DNA of 64,000 bases, taken from assembly GCA_963665195.1 (NCBI GenBank), contig OY762070.1:2728001-2792000 (forward strand), given 5' to 3'. A model generated the notes under the pieces. It searched no databases. It saw only the letters and a program-made list of their open reading frames with translations, and had not been told where the DNA came from. The translations under genes and the position numbers were made by a program. Position 1 is the stretch's first letter. Each line of letters opens with the position of its first letter. The DNA is from VXYL01 sp963665195. Lineage in GTDB: Bacteria > Pseudomonadota > Gammaproteobacteria > Pseudomonadales > Azotimanducaceae. This document shows positions 1 through 10,565 of this stretch, in pieces.

Positions 1-239
1 GCCTCGACAGCGACGGCATCCAGCTCTTCATCGGCGAGGAATCCGGCTACCGACCGCTCGACGAATACAGCCTGGTCACCGCCCGCTACGAGACTCGCGG
101 CCGCGTCGCCGGCGTGCTCGGCGTGATCGGCCCCACCCGCATGGCCTACAACACCGTGATCCCGGTGGTGGACGTCACCGCCCGGCTGCTCGGCGCGGCG
201 ATCGACGTCTCGAGCGCCGGACCTCCTGCTGGCCGCTGA
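1..239 (+). CDS. hrcA: Heat-inducible transcription repressor HrcA, C-terminal part
   Basis: The reading frame is open from the window edge (first full codon at base 3) to TGA at 237-239. The 78 visible residues end in the conserved HrcA C-terminus, including GVIGPTRMAYNTVIPVVD and a preceding GEESGY motif. HrcA represses class I heat-shock operons by binding CIRCE elements near their promoters. It lies directly upstream of grpE, the usual order. No CIRCE element is visible inside the window; it could lie upstream of hrcA, outside it. The start and DNA-binding domain are not visible. Confidence 0.93.
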   Translation, partial: LDSDGIQLFIGEESGYRPLDEYSLVTARYETRGRVAGVLGVIGPTRMAYNTVIPVVDVTARLLGAAIDVSSAGPPAGR

Positions 240-257
240 GCCCGCGGTTCATGGCGG

Positions 258-285
258 GTTGAAACGCCCTATGCTGGCCCCATCT
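258..285 (+). promoter_or_regulatory. Sigma-32 type heat-shock promoter for grpE-dnaK-dnaJ
   Basis: A -35 element GTTGAAA (258-264; consensus CTTGAAA) is separated by 13 nt from a -10 element CCCCATCT (278-285; consensus CCCCATNT). Both the sequences and the spacing match RpoH promoters. The predicted transcript would start near 292, about 37 nt before the grpE ATG. The operon could therefore have dual control, by HrcA from upstream and by RpoH here. Confidence 0.8.
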
Positions 286-328
286 TGGACTACCGACTCG
301 GCAAGCTGGACGGAGCGGCGCAGCGCGA

Positions 329-964
329 ATGACGGAAGAATCGAAGAACGACGGCGAGGACGGCGAGGAAACTGCGGCGCACGAAGCCGCCGAGCCCGAA
401 GCGCCGACGGATGGAGCGGCGGTCGCCGAGACCGAGTCGGACCCTGCGGCCGAACTCGGCGCGGCCCTCGAACAGGCCCGCGAGCAGCTCGAAGTCGCCG
501 AGGATCGCGCCCTGCGCGCCGCGGCGGAAGCCGAGAACGTCCGCCGCCGGGCGGACCGCAGCATCGAGAACGCCCGCAAGTTCGCCTTGGAGAAGTTCCT
601 CGGCGACCTGCTCCCGGCGGTGGACAGCTTCGAGCGCGCCGCTGACGCCGTCGCCAAGGCGGACGGTGCCGAGCAGGCGATCGCGGCTATGGCGGAGGGC
701 TTGGAGCTGTCGCTCAAGCTGCTCCGAGAGGCAATGGAGCGGCAGGGCATCGCCGCGCTGGACCCCTTGGGCGAACCGTTCGACCCGGCGCTGCACGAGG
801 CGATGACGATGGTGGACAACCCGGAGTCCGAGCCGAACACGGTGCTGGAGGTATTCCAGAAGGGCTACACCCTGAACGGCCGCCTCGCCCGCCCGGCCCG
901 CGTCATCGTCGCCCGCCAGCCGCCGGAGCAGGACGCGGAAAGCAAAGACGGCAAGGACTCTTGA
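329..964 (+). CDS. grpE: Nucleotide exchange factor GrpE
   Basis: GrpE releases ADP from DnaK and so times the chaperone cycle in the cytoplasm. The 211-aa protein has an acidic low-complexity N-terminus (about residues 1-50), a long coiled-coil region containing AENVRRRADR, and the conserved C-terminal beta domain with HEAMTMVDN and GYTLNGRLARPARVIVA. Length is typical. The ATG at 329 has an upstream GGAGCGG. It lies between hrcA and dnaK, 41 nt before dnaK, and is served by the sigma-32 promoter at 258-285. Confidence 0.97.
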   Translation: MTEESKNDGEDGEETAAHEAAEPEAPTDGAAVAETESDPAAELGAALEQAREQLEVAEDRALRAAAEAENVRRRADRSIENARKFALEKFLGDLLPAVDSFERAADAVAKADGAEQAIAAMAEGLELSLKLLREAMERQGIAALDPLGEPFDPALHEAMTMVDNPESEPNTVLEVFQKGYTLNGRLARPARVIVARQPPEQDAESKDGKDS

Positions 965-1005
965 GAGAAACCGGCTCTACGCACCCCTAGGGAGAGAGAC
1001 AGACA

Positions 1006-2940
<1,935 letters not shown>

Positions 2941-2970
2941 GGCGCCAACCAGAGGTAGCGGACGGAGACC

Positions 2971-4113
2971 ATGGCCAAGCGCGACTACTACGAAGTCCTC
3001 GGCGTGGGCCGCGATGCCGCCGCGGCGGATGTCAAGAAGGCGTACCGGCGCCTGGCCATGAAGTACCACCCGGACCGCAACCCGGACGACGCCGACGCAG
3101 AGGAGCGCTTCAAGGAGGCCACCGAGGCCTACGATGTGCTCACCGACCAGGAGAAGCGCGAGCGCTACGACCGTTTCGGCCACGCCGGCGTGGACGGCAT
3201 GGCGAACGGCGGCTTCAACGCCGGCGGCTTCTCCGACATCGGCGACATCTTCGGCGAGGTGTTCGGCGACATCTTCAGCAACGGCCGCGGCCGGGCGCGC
3301 AGTTCCGTGCGCCGCGGCGCGGACCTGCGCTACGACCTAGCCCTCACGCTCGAACAGGCGGTCGGCGGCGACAGTGTGGAGATTCGCATCCCGGCGCTGG
3401 AAACCTGCGACGACTGCAACGGCAGCGGCGCCAAGGCCGGCACGTCCGCCAGCACCTGCCCGGACTGCCACGGTCGTGGCCAGGTGCGCGTCTCGCAAGG
3501 CTTCTTCTCCTTGCAGCAGACCTGCCCGCGCTGCCGCGGCGCCGGCCGCGTGATCCTCGATCCCTGCCGCCCGTGCGGCGGCCGCGGCCGCGTCGAACGG
3601 CGCAAGACGCTGAACGTGAAGATTCCCGCCGGCGTGGACACGGGTGATCGCATCCGCGTCAGCGGCAACGGCGAAGCGGGCCCGAACGGCGGTCCGCCCG
3701 GCGACCTCTACGTCGAGGTGAGCGTCCGCGAGCACCCCATCTTCCAGCGCGACGGCACTCACCTGCACTGCGACGTGCCCCTGTCCTTCACCGATGCGGC
3801 CCTGGGCGGCGAGATCGAAGTGCCGACGCTGGACGGCGAAGTGAAGGTGGTGAAGCTGAAGGTGCCGCCGGAAACCCAGACCGGCAAGCTGTTCCGGCTG
3901 CGCGGCCGCGGCATCCGCTCGGTGCGCGGCGGCCCGCCCGGAGACCTCTTGTGCCGCGTGGTCGTGGAAACGCCCGTGCGCCTGTCCGAGAAGCAGAAGG
4001 ACCTGCTGCGCCAGTTGAAAGAGACGTTGGATGCCAACGGCGATACCCACTCGCCAAAGGAGACGAGCTTCTTCAAGTCCGTCAAGAGCTTCTTCGAAGG
4101 CCTCGCCGGGTGA
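2971..4113 (+). CDS. dnaJ: Chaperone DnaJ (Hsp40)
   Basis: DnaJ delivers substrates to DnaK and stimulates its ATPase. The 380-aa class I protein has an N-terminal J domain with HPD at residues 33-35, a Gly/Phe-rich linker (about 70-115), and four CxxCxGxG zinc modules (CDDCNGSG, CPDCHGRG, CPRCRGAG, CRPCGGRG), followed by the C-terminal beta domains. The ATG follows GGAG with good spacing, 30 nt after dnaK. Its stop codon overlaps the dapB start (GTGA), so dapB is translationally coupled. Confidence 0.99.
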   Translation: MAKRDYYEVLGVGRDAAAADVKKAYRRLAMKYHPDRNPDDADAEERFKEATEAYDVLTDQEKRERYDRFGHAGVDGMANGGFNAGGFSDIGDIFGEVFGDIFSNGRGRARSSVRRGADLRYDLALTLEQAVGGDSVEIRIPALETCDDCNGSGAKAGTSASTCPDCHGRGQVRVSQGFFSLQQTCPRCRGAGRVILDPCRPCGGRGRVERRKTLNVKIPAGVDTGDRIRVSGNGEAGPNGGPPGDLYVEVSVREHPIFQRDGTHLHCDVPLSFTDAALGGEIEVPTLDGEVKVVKLKVPPETQTGKLFRLRGRGIRSVRGGPPGDLLCRVVVETPVRLSEKQKDLLRQLKETLDANGDTHSPKETSFFKSVKSFFEGLAG

Positions 4114-4910
4114 TCCGCGTCGCCATCTCCGGCGCCGCGGGACGCATGGGGCGGATGCTGGTCTCCGCCATCGCGAAGACGGACGACCTCGGGGTCACCG
4201 CCGCAATCGACGCGCCGGACTCGCCCCATCTGGGCGCCGACGCGGGCGAACTAGCGGGCATCGGAACGGCGGGCGCTGCCATCGGCGCAGACATTGCCGC
4301 CGTCTTGGACGACTTCGACGTGCTGATCGACTTCAGCGTCGCCGTCCCCGCCGTCGCCAAGATCGAAACCTGTGCCGTGCACGGCAAGGCGCTGGTGATC
4401 GGCACCACGGGCTTTGATGACGACGGCCTAGCGGCCATCGACCGCGCCGCAGAGCGCGTCCCCGTGCTGCTCTCGCCGAACATGAGCGTGGGCGTCAACG
4501 TCACCTTCAAGCTCATCGAGGCCGCGGCACGAGCCCTCGGCGACGACGTGGACGTGGAGGTCTTCGAGGCCCACCACCGCCACAAGATCGACGCCCCCTC
4601 CGGCACCGCCGTGCGCATGGGCGAAATCCTCGCAGAAGCCTTGGGTCGCGACCTCGCCACCGACGCGGTCTACGGCCGGGAGGGCATCACCGGCGAGCGC
4701 GAACGCAAGACGATCGGCTTCCACAGCCTGCGCGGCGGCGACATCGTAGGCGAGCACACCGTCACCTTCGCCGGCACCGGCGAGCGCATCGAGATCACCC
4801 ACCGCGCCGCGAGCCGCGAGAACTTCGCCGCCGGCGCCGTCAGAGCCGCACGCTTCGTCGCCCACCGCGCCCCGGGCCTATACGGCATGGACGACGTGCT
4901 CGGGCTCTGA
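4110..4910 (+). CDS. dapB: 4-hydroxy-tetrahydrodipicolinate reductase
   Basis: DapB reduces hydroxy-tetrahydrodipicolinate with NAD(P)H in lysine and diaminopimelate synthesis. The GTG at 4110 is preferred because it places the Rossmann motif GAAGRMG at residues 8-14, overlaps the dnaJ stop, and gives 266 aa, a normal length. The catalytic motif HHRHKIDAPSGTA is present near residue 155. dnaJ-dapB-carA order is typical of gammaproteobacteria, but here foreign genes separate dapB from carA. Confidence 0.97.
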   Translation: MIRVAISGAAGRMGRMLVSAIAKTDDLGVTAAIDAPDSPHLGADAGELAGIGTAGAAIGADIAAVLDDFDVLIDFSVAVPAVAKIETCAVHGKALVIGTTGFDDDGLAAIDRAAERVPVLLSPNMSVGVNVTFKLIEAAARALGDDVDVEVFEAHHRHKIDAPSGTAVRMGEILAEALGRDLATDAVYGREGITGERERKTIGFHSLRGGDIVGEHTVTFAGTGERIEITHRAASRENFAAGAVRAARFVAHRAPGLYGMDDVLGL

Positions 4911-4928
4911 CGCCATAGGACTCCCACG

Positions 4929-6032
4929 ATGTGGCTCGCAACGGCCGAAGAAGACATCCAATGTAGTGAGTGCTCCCACACAATACGGTCAGGGACGAAC
5001 TGCTTGTCCCAGATGCCTGTGGCAATTCCCGACGGATTTCGGCGTCGCAAGTACCGCAACTTCTGCATCGAGTGTGAAGAGTGCAAAGCGGAGGGGCACG
5101 AGTCATCCTGCTACGTGAGGAGCTTCCACCACTGGTACGCCTACCAAGCGACACCCGTTGAACCAATACCTTGCGGTCATTGCGGCAAGGCCATTCCAGG
5201 CGGAACGAGGACCGCTGCCGAGAAACTCTACGTTTGGCCCGAACCGGAGCCTGTCTCCGGCTCGATCGGCAGCCCCTCGCACCGCAACGGCGCCGCTTTC
5301 AGCGTGCTTGGCGGGACGGCCAGACCTAGCCCAGCCGCGTGGGATAACTTGAGCCGGTCGACTCGACGCAAGTTCACAGAAGGCGGCCTGAGGCCGGGTA
5401 TGGGGCCTCGCACTGACGCGATGGCGCGACGGCTGTTCGAGAAGGAAGTCCCTGAACCGTTACGCAAGATGGGGGAGCCCGCCGTCAAAGACTTCCTTAG
5501 AGGGAAGCACGTCAGCCACATCAAGTCTGTGAAGAATGCGCCTGACCAAGCCAAATGGCCGAGCAATGTCGTGTTGGAAGATGGTCGCCCGAATGTCGCT
5601 CGGGGTGGCCGGAACATGAAACATGCCGATCTGGCTGAGGCAAAGTCGGCAAGTCGGTACTCGGCCGTCAGGGCTGGTGCCAAGGCCCTGGCGAAGGGCG
5701 CAACAAAGGCCGGCTTCGTTGCTGCCTTGATGGAAGCCGTCGTATCGCTGCCGGAGAACATCCTGCACCACAGGCGGGGCCGCAAGTCGGGTGAACAGGC
5801 CCTCAAGGACGCAGCTAGAGACATGTGGACTGCCGGTAGGGCCGGCTTCGTCGCCACGGCAATTGCGAAAGGCGCACTGGTGTTTTTCCCGGGTCTGGCG
5901 ACCGTCTTGCCCGCGTTGGGTGTCGCAGGCGCGGGCTTCTTGGTCGGCACGGCGGCCACTCGCCTGTACAAGGCCGCCAAGCGTGACCTTCCACTTGATG
6001 AATACCATGTGTACCCCTTAAGGGCATACTGA
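4929..6032 (+). CDS. Cys-rich (zinc-ribbon-like) protein with a C-terminal hydrophobic segment, unknown function
   Basis: I do not recognise this 367-aa protein. Its first 90 residues carry paired cysteines (C12/C15, C46/C49/C52, C82/C85) plus C25 and C61, suggesting one or two zinc ribbons. The middle is basic and polar. The last 80 residues contain a Gly/Ala-rich hydrophobic stretch (about 315-350, FFPGLATVLPALGVAGAG) that could enter a membrane. It starts 18 nt after dapB with only a weak ribosome site. Base composition is visibly less GC-rich than dapB and carA, which fits an acquired gene inserted into the dapB-carA junction. It might be a toxin or effector, but nothing proves this. Confidence 0.6.
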   Translation: MWLATAEEDIQCSECSHTIRSGTNCLSQMPVAIPDGFRRRKYRNFCIECEECKAEGHESSCYVRSFHHWYAYQATPVEPIPCGHCGKAIPGGTRTAAEKLYVWPEPEPVSGSIGSPSHRNGAAFSVLGGTARPSPAAWDNLSRSTRRKFTEGGLRPGMGPRTDAMARRLFEKEVPEPLRKMGEPAVKDFLRGKHVSHIKSVKNAPDQAKWPSNVVLEDGRPNVARGGRNMKHADLAEAKSASRYSAVRAGAKALAKGATKAGFVAALMEAVVSLPENILHHRRGRKSGEQALKDAARDMWTAGRAGFVATAIAKGALVFFPGLATVLPALGVAGAGFLVGTAATRLYKAAKRDLPLDEYHVYPLRAY

Positions 6033-6033
6033 G

Positions 6034-7704
6034 GCGCGAGTATTCGTCGTATTGCAGGTTTTTCGTGCGTTTCGCGCTGTAGTCGGGTTGCCGGTTTGAC
6101 ACACCGTAGGTGTTGTCAAGCGGAGCGCGGTTTCGCGGGGCACGGCGTCTTTGCGCTTCGATAGTTCGTCGAATCGCAAGGAGCGGGGTTGGACGGCGAC
6201 CCCCTTCTGTTACGATGCGGTTCGTCGAAAAACTCATCGGAAGGAGGCCGCCGCCATGAAGCGTAGCAAGGCGAGCGTGCGGGGTAAAGCGACGGATCGC
6301 ATCGAGATCCGGTTCGAGGACCAGCGGCTGACGGCGCACGCGGGCCTGGTGCTCTACCAGAGGCTGTTCGCGCGGCTCGGGCTGAAGGAGCGCTTGCGCG
6401 GCTGCTTCCGCCACCTGCCGGGCAGTCCGGTCTACGCGCCGCACGCGGTGGCGCTGCTGCTGGTCGTGCATCTGGTCATGGGCTTCCGGGAGCTGCGCGA
6501 CGCGCGGTACTACCGGGACGACGAAATGGTCAGGCGGACGCTGGGCCTGCGGCACCTGCCGGACGCCTCCACGATGGGCCGCATGCTGGCCAGGGCCGAC
6601 GGGCGCAGCGCGGACAACGTGCGCGCCCTGAACCGGCGGCTGGTGCTGGACCGCGCCGCGGCGCTCGGCCCGGCGCGGATGACGCTCGACTTCGACGGCT
6701 CGGTGCTCGGCACGAAGCGCTTCGCGGAAGGCACGGCCGTCGGCTTCAACAAGCGCAGGAAGGGACAGCGCAGCTACTATCCGCTGTTCGCGACGGTGGC
6801 GCAGACCGGGCAGGTGTTCGACCTGCGCCACCGCCCGGGCAACGTGCACGACTCCAACGGCGCGGAAGCCTTCATGCAGCGCTGCCTGGCGGACGTCCGC
6901 GCCGCGCTGCCGGGTGCGCGGCTGGAGTCGCGCATGGACAGCGCGTTCTTCGGCGAGGCCGTCCTCGGCCGGCTCGACGCGCTGGGCGTCGAGTACACGG
7001 CGACGGTGCCGTTCGAGCGGTTCGCGGAACTGAAGTCGCTCGTCGAGGGCCGCCGCCGCTGGCGCCGCATGGACGGGGCGAGGGACTTCTTCGAGCCCGC
7101 CTGGAAGCCGAAGAGCTGGGGCCGCCGGCGGCGCCTGGTCGTGGTCCGGACGCGAACCCGCCGGCAGCGCAAGGGACCGGTGCAGCTGGACCTGTTCGCG
7201 CCCCACGTCCACGGCTTCGAGTTCAAGGTCGTGGCGACCAACCGCCGCGTGCGGGCGAAAAGCGTCGTCGCGTTCCACGACGGGCGCGGCTCGCAGGAGG
7301 CCGTGTTCGCGGAACTGAAGTCGCAGTGCCGCATGGAGTACGTCCCGACGCGCAAGCTCGCCGGCAACCGGCTGTACACCCTCGCCGCCATCCTGGCGCA
7401 CAACCTGACCCGGGAGCTGCAGATGGCGTCCCGGCCGCCGCAGCGCGGCACGACCCCGAAGCGCACGGCGCTCTGGGCGTTCGAGCAGATGCACACGATG
7501 CGCCGCCGCCTCGTCGTCCGGGCCGGACGGTTCCTCCGCCCGCAGCGCAAACCCGTCCTGTCGATGAATGCAAACGCCGAAGTGGAAGCGGAGATGTCCT
7601 CCTACCTCGCCGCGCTAGCCTGAACATCAACATCCGTCGCCTCTTTTTTTGCATCAATAGGGTGTACTTCTGCAAGGACACGGATTGCAGGACGAAATAC
7701 GCGC
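6034..7704 (+). mobile_element. IS1380-like insertion element, ends tentative
   Basis: A single IS1380-type transposase gene occupies the unit. Imperfect inverted repeats flank it: GCGCGAGTATTCGTC at 6034-6048 and, on the other strand, GCGCGTATTTCGTC at 7691-7704, which differ by short gaps. ATTGCAGG also occurs in direct orientation at 6051-6058 and 7684-7691. The ends are therefore a proposal only, and no clear target duplication was identified. Confidence 0.35.
6256..7623 (+). CDS. IS1380 family transposase
   Basis: DDE transposase of 455 aa. The ATG at 6256 was chosen because AAGGAGG lies 8 nt upstream; the open frame extends further 5' without support. Family features include the first catalytic Asp region MTLDFDGSVLGTKRF, followed by GFNKRRKGQRSYYPLFATV, the second Asp region ESRMDSAFFGE, and the late block HDGRGSQEAVFAELKSQ with the catalytic Glu. 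It appears complete, so the element could be active. It lies in the accessory segment between dapB and carA. Confidence 0.88.
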   Translation: MKRSKASVRGKATDRIEIRFEDQRLTAHAGLVLYQRLFARLGLKERLRGCFRHLPGSPVYAPHAVALLLVVHLVMGFRELRDARYYRDDEMVRRTLGLRHLPDASTMGRMLARADGRSADNVRALNRRLVLDRAAALGPARMTLDFDGSVLGTKRFAEGTAVGFNKRRKGQRSYYPLFATVAQTGQVFDLRHRPGNVHDSNGAEAFMQRCLADVRAALPGARLESRMDSAFFGEAVLGRLDALGVEYTATVPFERFAELKSLVEGRRRWRRMDGARDFFEPAWKPKSWGRRRRLVVVRTRTRRQRKGPVQLDLFAPHVHGFEFKVVATNRRVRAKSVVAFHDGRGSQEAVFAELKSQCRMEYVPTRKLAGNRLYTLAAILAHNLTRELQMASRPPQRGTTPKRTALWAFEQMHTMRRRLVVRAGRFLRPQRKPVLSMNANAEVEAEMSSYLAALA

Positions 7705-7820
7705 ATCGGTTAACCGAAGCCGCTAGGCGCCCTGATGGGCAACGTTGCGCTTGGGTGGTGGCACTAGGGCTAGTCGGCGTGGCGGTAGTGGCGATTGCCA
7801 TCGGCGTATGGCTAGCGTGA
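7695..7820 (+). pseudogene. Possible 3' remnant of a membrane-anchored protein
   Basis: About 41 codons in one frame end at 7820 and encode a basic stretch followed by a clear single transmembrane helix (WVVALGLVGVAVVAIAIGV). There is no start or ribosome site, and the sequence sits right after the transposase element. It looks like the tail of a gene cut off by insertion. The parent family is not recognisable, and chance coding is possible. Confidence 0.25.
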
Positions 7821-7880
7821 TGCTGCGACGCCAAGATGTGGCGCCCTTGATGGTCGATGGGTGTTGATCGAGACGCTATG

Positions 7881-8165
7881 CTCCGCGGCGCGCCGGACGT
7901 GGTTCCAGATCTCGGGCACGAGTTGCCACTCGTCGAGCAGACGCGGCGTCGCGCCGCGCAGCACCTGCTCAGGGTCCAGAGATGCCGCGGCCCTGCTCGA
8001 GTCCGCGTCGAAGAACACCTCGCTCACCGCTGCCTTGCGAGCGGTGGCGGTCTTGCCGCAGGCTCTCGGGCCTTCGATCAGCACCGCGGCGGAGGCATCG
8101 AGGCTCTCCTGCAGCTCGCTGTCGGCTATTCGGGGCCGGTAGTCGTTCGTCGATTGGGGCGTCAT
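7881..8165 (-). pseudogene. Truncated AAA ATPase (AAA_14/DUF4143 type), N-terminal fragment
   Basis: Starting from ATG at 8165 the frame encodes YRPRIADSELQESL, then the P-loop IEGPRACGKTATARKA, then LLDEWQLVPEIWNHVRRA, the Walker B region of DUF4143-associated ATPases. Family resemblance ends near 7880 and the frame runs into a stop at 7812, leaving about 95 of the usual roughly 400 residues. The missing part includes the whole DUF4143 domain. Four 23-bp repeats lie immediately upstream of the start. Confidence 0.7.
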
Positions 8166-8175
8166 CGGTCCTTTC

Positions 8176-8267
8176 AGCGCAGGTTTTGCAACGAATCTAG
8201 CGCGGGTTTTGCAACGAATCCAGCGCGGGTTTTGCAACGAATCCAGCGCGGGTTCTGCAACGCAGGT
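8176..8267. repeat. Four tandem 23-bp iterons upstream of the truncated ATPase
   Basis: Four head-to-tail copies occupy 8176-8198, 8199-8221, 8222-8244 and 8245-8267. The common core is GGTTTTGCAACGAATC. Copies 2 and 3 are identical, copy 1 differs at two positions, and copy 4 diverges in its last bases. They abut the start of the minus-strand ATPase fragment, so they may have been its operator or leader. Read on the minus strand they form an open frame, but that is probably incidental. Confidence 0.85.
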
Positions 8268-8316
8268 CTAGGGCTCGCAGGCCAGTATGATGCCCGGAAG
8301 TGATCGGGAGGGGCCG

Positions 8317-9132
8317 ATGGAAGTAGGCATGACCTTGCGCAACATGGGGCCGCAGTCGAGCGCGGCGACGATGGCCGCCTGTGCCAAGGCCGCCGAGGAC
8401 GCTGGCGTCGAGTCGCTCTGGGTGGTGGACCACATCGCCATCCCGCCGGACGACGCCGAGGGTTCCGATGGGCGGTACGTGGATCCCTTGGTCGCCTTGG
8501 CGTGGCTCGCCGGGGCGACGACGCGCATCAAGGTCGGCATCGGCGTCTTGATCCTGCCCTATCGCGCCGCGCTGCCCACCGCGAAGCAGATTGCCAGCAT
8601 CCAGGAGCTGTCCGGCGAACGCCTGCTGCTCGGCGTCGGCATCGGCTGGATGGATGCGGAGTTCCGGGCGCTGGGCGTGAATCGCCACGCTCGGGGGCGG
8701 ATATCGGATGCGACTCTCGAGTTCATCCGCGCCTGCTTCGCGCAGGACGAGGTGACCGCCAACGGCCAGACGTTCCTCTTCCGGCCGCGGCCGAAGGCAC
8801 CGCCGATCTATGTGGGCGGCGCTGCGCCCCACGCCCTGCGCCGCGCCGCGAGGTTCGGCGACGGCTGGCTGCCCATGGGCATGACTGCGGCGAAGCTGCC
8901 GGCGGCGCGGGCCGAGTATGCGGAGCATTGCGAAGCGGTCGGGCGCTCGTGCGGGAAGATCACCGTGATGGGCGCCCTGCCTTTGGACGATCCGGGCGCA
9001 GCGGCCGCGTCATTGCGGGCGTTCGACGAGGCAGGCGCCGAGCGGTTCGTGGTCGGCAGTCGCTATGCGGATGCGGACGACTACCGGCGGCGGGTCGACG
9101 CCCTGTGCGGCACACTCGAACGCCTCGGCTGA
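8317..9132 (+). CDS. LLM-class (luciferase-like) flavin-dependent oxidoreductase
   Basis: A 271-aa TIM-barrel oxidoreductase of the bacterial luciferase-like superfamily, which uses FMN or F420 with varied substrates. Recognisable features are AEDAGVESLWVVDHIAIP near the N-terminus, GIGVLILPYR, and GERLLLGVGIGWMDAEFRALG. Start 8317 is preferred over the in-frame ATG at 8287 because GGGAGGGG lies just upstream and the protein then begins with the family-typical MEVGMTLRN. The substrate cannot be read from sequence. Confidence 0.85.
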   Translation: MEVGMTLRNMGPQSSAATMAACAKAAEDAGVESLWVVDHIAIPPDDAEGSDGRYVDPLVALAWLAGATTRIKVGIGVLILPYRAALPTAKQIASIQELSGERLLLGVGIGWMDAEFRALGVNRHARGRISDATLEFIRACFAQDEVTANGQTFLFRPRPKAPPIYVGGAAPHALRRAARFGDGWLPMGMTAAKLPAARAEYAEHCEAVGRSCGKITVMGALPLDDPGAAAASLRAFDEAGAERFVVGSRYADADDYRRRVDALCGTLERLG

Positions 9133-9254
9133 GTTCCGGATCCTCAATCGGTCCACGGGCATCTGCATTTCTCACGCAAGGCTCAGGTAAGAAAAGCGCG
9201 TTTCCCCAGCGAAAGCACAGGCTCTTCAGGCACGGACGGTGGTACGGTAGCGGC

Positions 9255-10121
9255 ATGGACAACGAAAGGGCACGGCAGGCGCACTTCAACGGTGCGCTGC
9301 TCGCGGCGGACGGCACGCCGCGGCTGCCGCACATCGCCTACGACGACGACGGCTACCCATACGACGACGGTGCGCCCTTGGGCCAGAACAAGAAACAGAT
9401 CGACCAGCTCTTCTACGCCTTCCCGGCGCTTCAGAAGCTGGTGCGCGAGCGCTTCCCGGGTGCGCTCGCAGCGAGCGACATGTTCGTCTACCGCCGCCGC
9501 GGCGATGTGCGCGGGCGGGCGCCGGACATCTTCGTGGCGTTCGGCGCCGATGACTACGAGGAGCGCAAGTCCTACAAGCTGTTCGAGGGTGATCCGGTGC
9601 CGTCGTTCGTGCTGGAAGTGCTGTCGGACAGTTCGACCGACGAGGATCCGGGGCCGAAGCGGGAGGAATACGCGGCGTGGGGGGTCGAAGAATACTGGAT
9701 GTTCGATCCCTTCGAGAAGCGCATCCCCGGACGAATCTCCGCGGAGCGGCTGCGCGACGGCGCCTACGAGCCGATCGCGCCGCTGCCGCGCACCGCGGTG
9801 TATCCGAGCGCGGTGCTGGGCGTGGAGATGCGTGCCGAGGGCGGCCAGCTGCGCATCCGCGACGCGACCACGGGCCGGGACCTGCGCGGCTATGGCGAGG
9901 AGTTCGACGCTCGGCAAGCAGCGGAGGAGCGGGCCGATGCCGCGGAGGAGCGGGCGGATGCGGCGGCGGAACGGGCGGATGCGGCGAAGGAACGCGCAGC
10001 CAAGGCCGAGCAGCGGCTGGCCGAAGCGAAACAGCGAGCCGACGACGAGGCTGCCGCCCGCAAGGCGCTCGAAGTGGAACTCGCCGAGCTTCGCCGCGCA
10101 CAGCGGGGTCCACCCGCTTAG
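9255..10121 (+). CDS. Uma2-family (DUF820) putative PD-(D/E)XK nuclease with coiled-coil tail
   Basis: The 288-aa protein has a Uma2 core: PDIFVAFG, then FVLEVLSDSS, then a late block with Tyr-Trp (VEEYWMFDPF). These correspond to the acidic residues and beta strands of the PD-(D/E)XK fold. Residues 220-285 form a charged coiled coil built from short tandem repeats of the type ERADAAE. The ATG at 9255 (MDNERARQ) was chosen because upstream sequence in the same frame lies antisense-free but overlaps the preceding gene in another frame. Uma2 genes are numerous in some genomes; their role is unclear. Confidence 0.8.
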   Translation: MDNERARQAHFNGALLAADGTPRLPHIAYDDDGYPYDDGAPLGQNKKQIDQLFYAFPALQKLVRERFPGALAASDMFVYRRRGDVRGRAPDIFVAFGADDYEERKSYKLFEGDPVPSFVLEVLSDSSTDEDPGPKREEYAAWGVEEYWMFDPFEKRIPGRISAERLRDGAYEPIAPLPRTAVYPSAVLGVEMRAEGGQLRIRDATTGRDLRGYGEEFDARQAAEERADAAEERADAAAERADAAKERAAKAEQRLAEAKQRADDEAAARKALEVELAELRRAQRGPPA

Positions 10122-10163
10122 GTATGGCCAAGGCGAACCGCTGACGATGTCCGAGGTCCGCCG

Positions 10164-10565
10164 ATGAAGGCGCTCGTTCGGCTTGGGATCGGCGTCGCGC
10201 TGATCCTACTGGTGCTTGGGGGGATGCTGTTCGGCCTCTCCGAAGCCGGCGAAGTCGTGGTGCTGACCTCCGTGGACGATGCCGGCGCGACGCACGAGAC
10301 CCGCCTGTGGGTGGTGGACCACGACGGCGAGGTTTATCTGCGCGCCGGCGATGCGGACTCGCGCTGGTTCGCCCGCGTTCGGGCCCGGCCTCTCGTCCTG
10401 CTGGAACGCGGCGGCGAGTTGCGACGCGCGCGGCTAGACCCGGTTCCCGACAGGACATCGGAGGTCAACGCCGCCATGGCGCTGAAGTACGGCTTCGCGG
10501 ACCTGTTCATCGGCTCGGCCATGCCCCGCGACAGGGCCGTGGCGATCCGCGTCGCCGCCATGTGA
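10164..10565 (+). CDS. Small membrane-anchored protein, possible split-barrel (nitroreductase/PNPOx-like) fold
   Basis: A 133-aa protein with an N-terminal hydrophobic helix (residues 5-27, IGVALILLVLGGMLFGL) followed by a soluble domain with TRLWVVDHDGEVYLRAG, WFARVRARP and a C-terminal ADLFIG segment. This pattern resembles F420/flavin split-barrel proteins, but I cannot confirm binding residues. It begins 42 nt after the Uma2 gene and is likely co-transcribed with it. The membrane anchor would place the domain on the periplasmic face. Confidence 0.6.
   Translation: MKALVRLGIGVALILLVLGGMLFGLSEAGEVVVLTSVDDAGATHETRLWVVDHDGEVYLRAGDADSRWFARVRARPLVLLERGGELRRARLDPVPDRTSEVNAAMALKYGFADLFIGSAMPRDRAVAIRVAAM

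Noticed and set aside
5815..7494. 559-aa open frame antisense to the IS1380 transposase
   Set aside because: It spans two unrelated genes on the other strand and shows no family motif.
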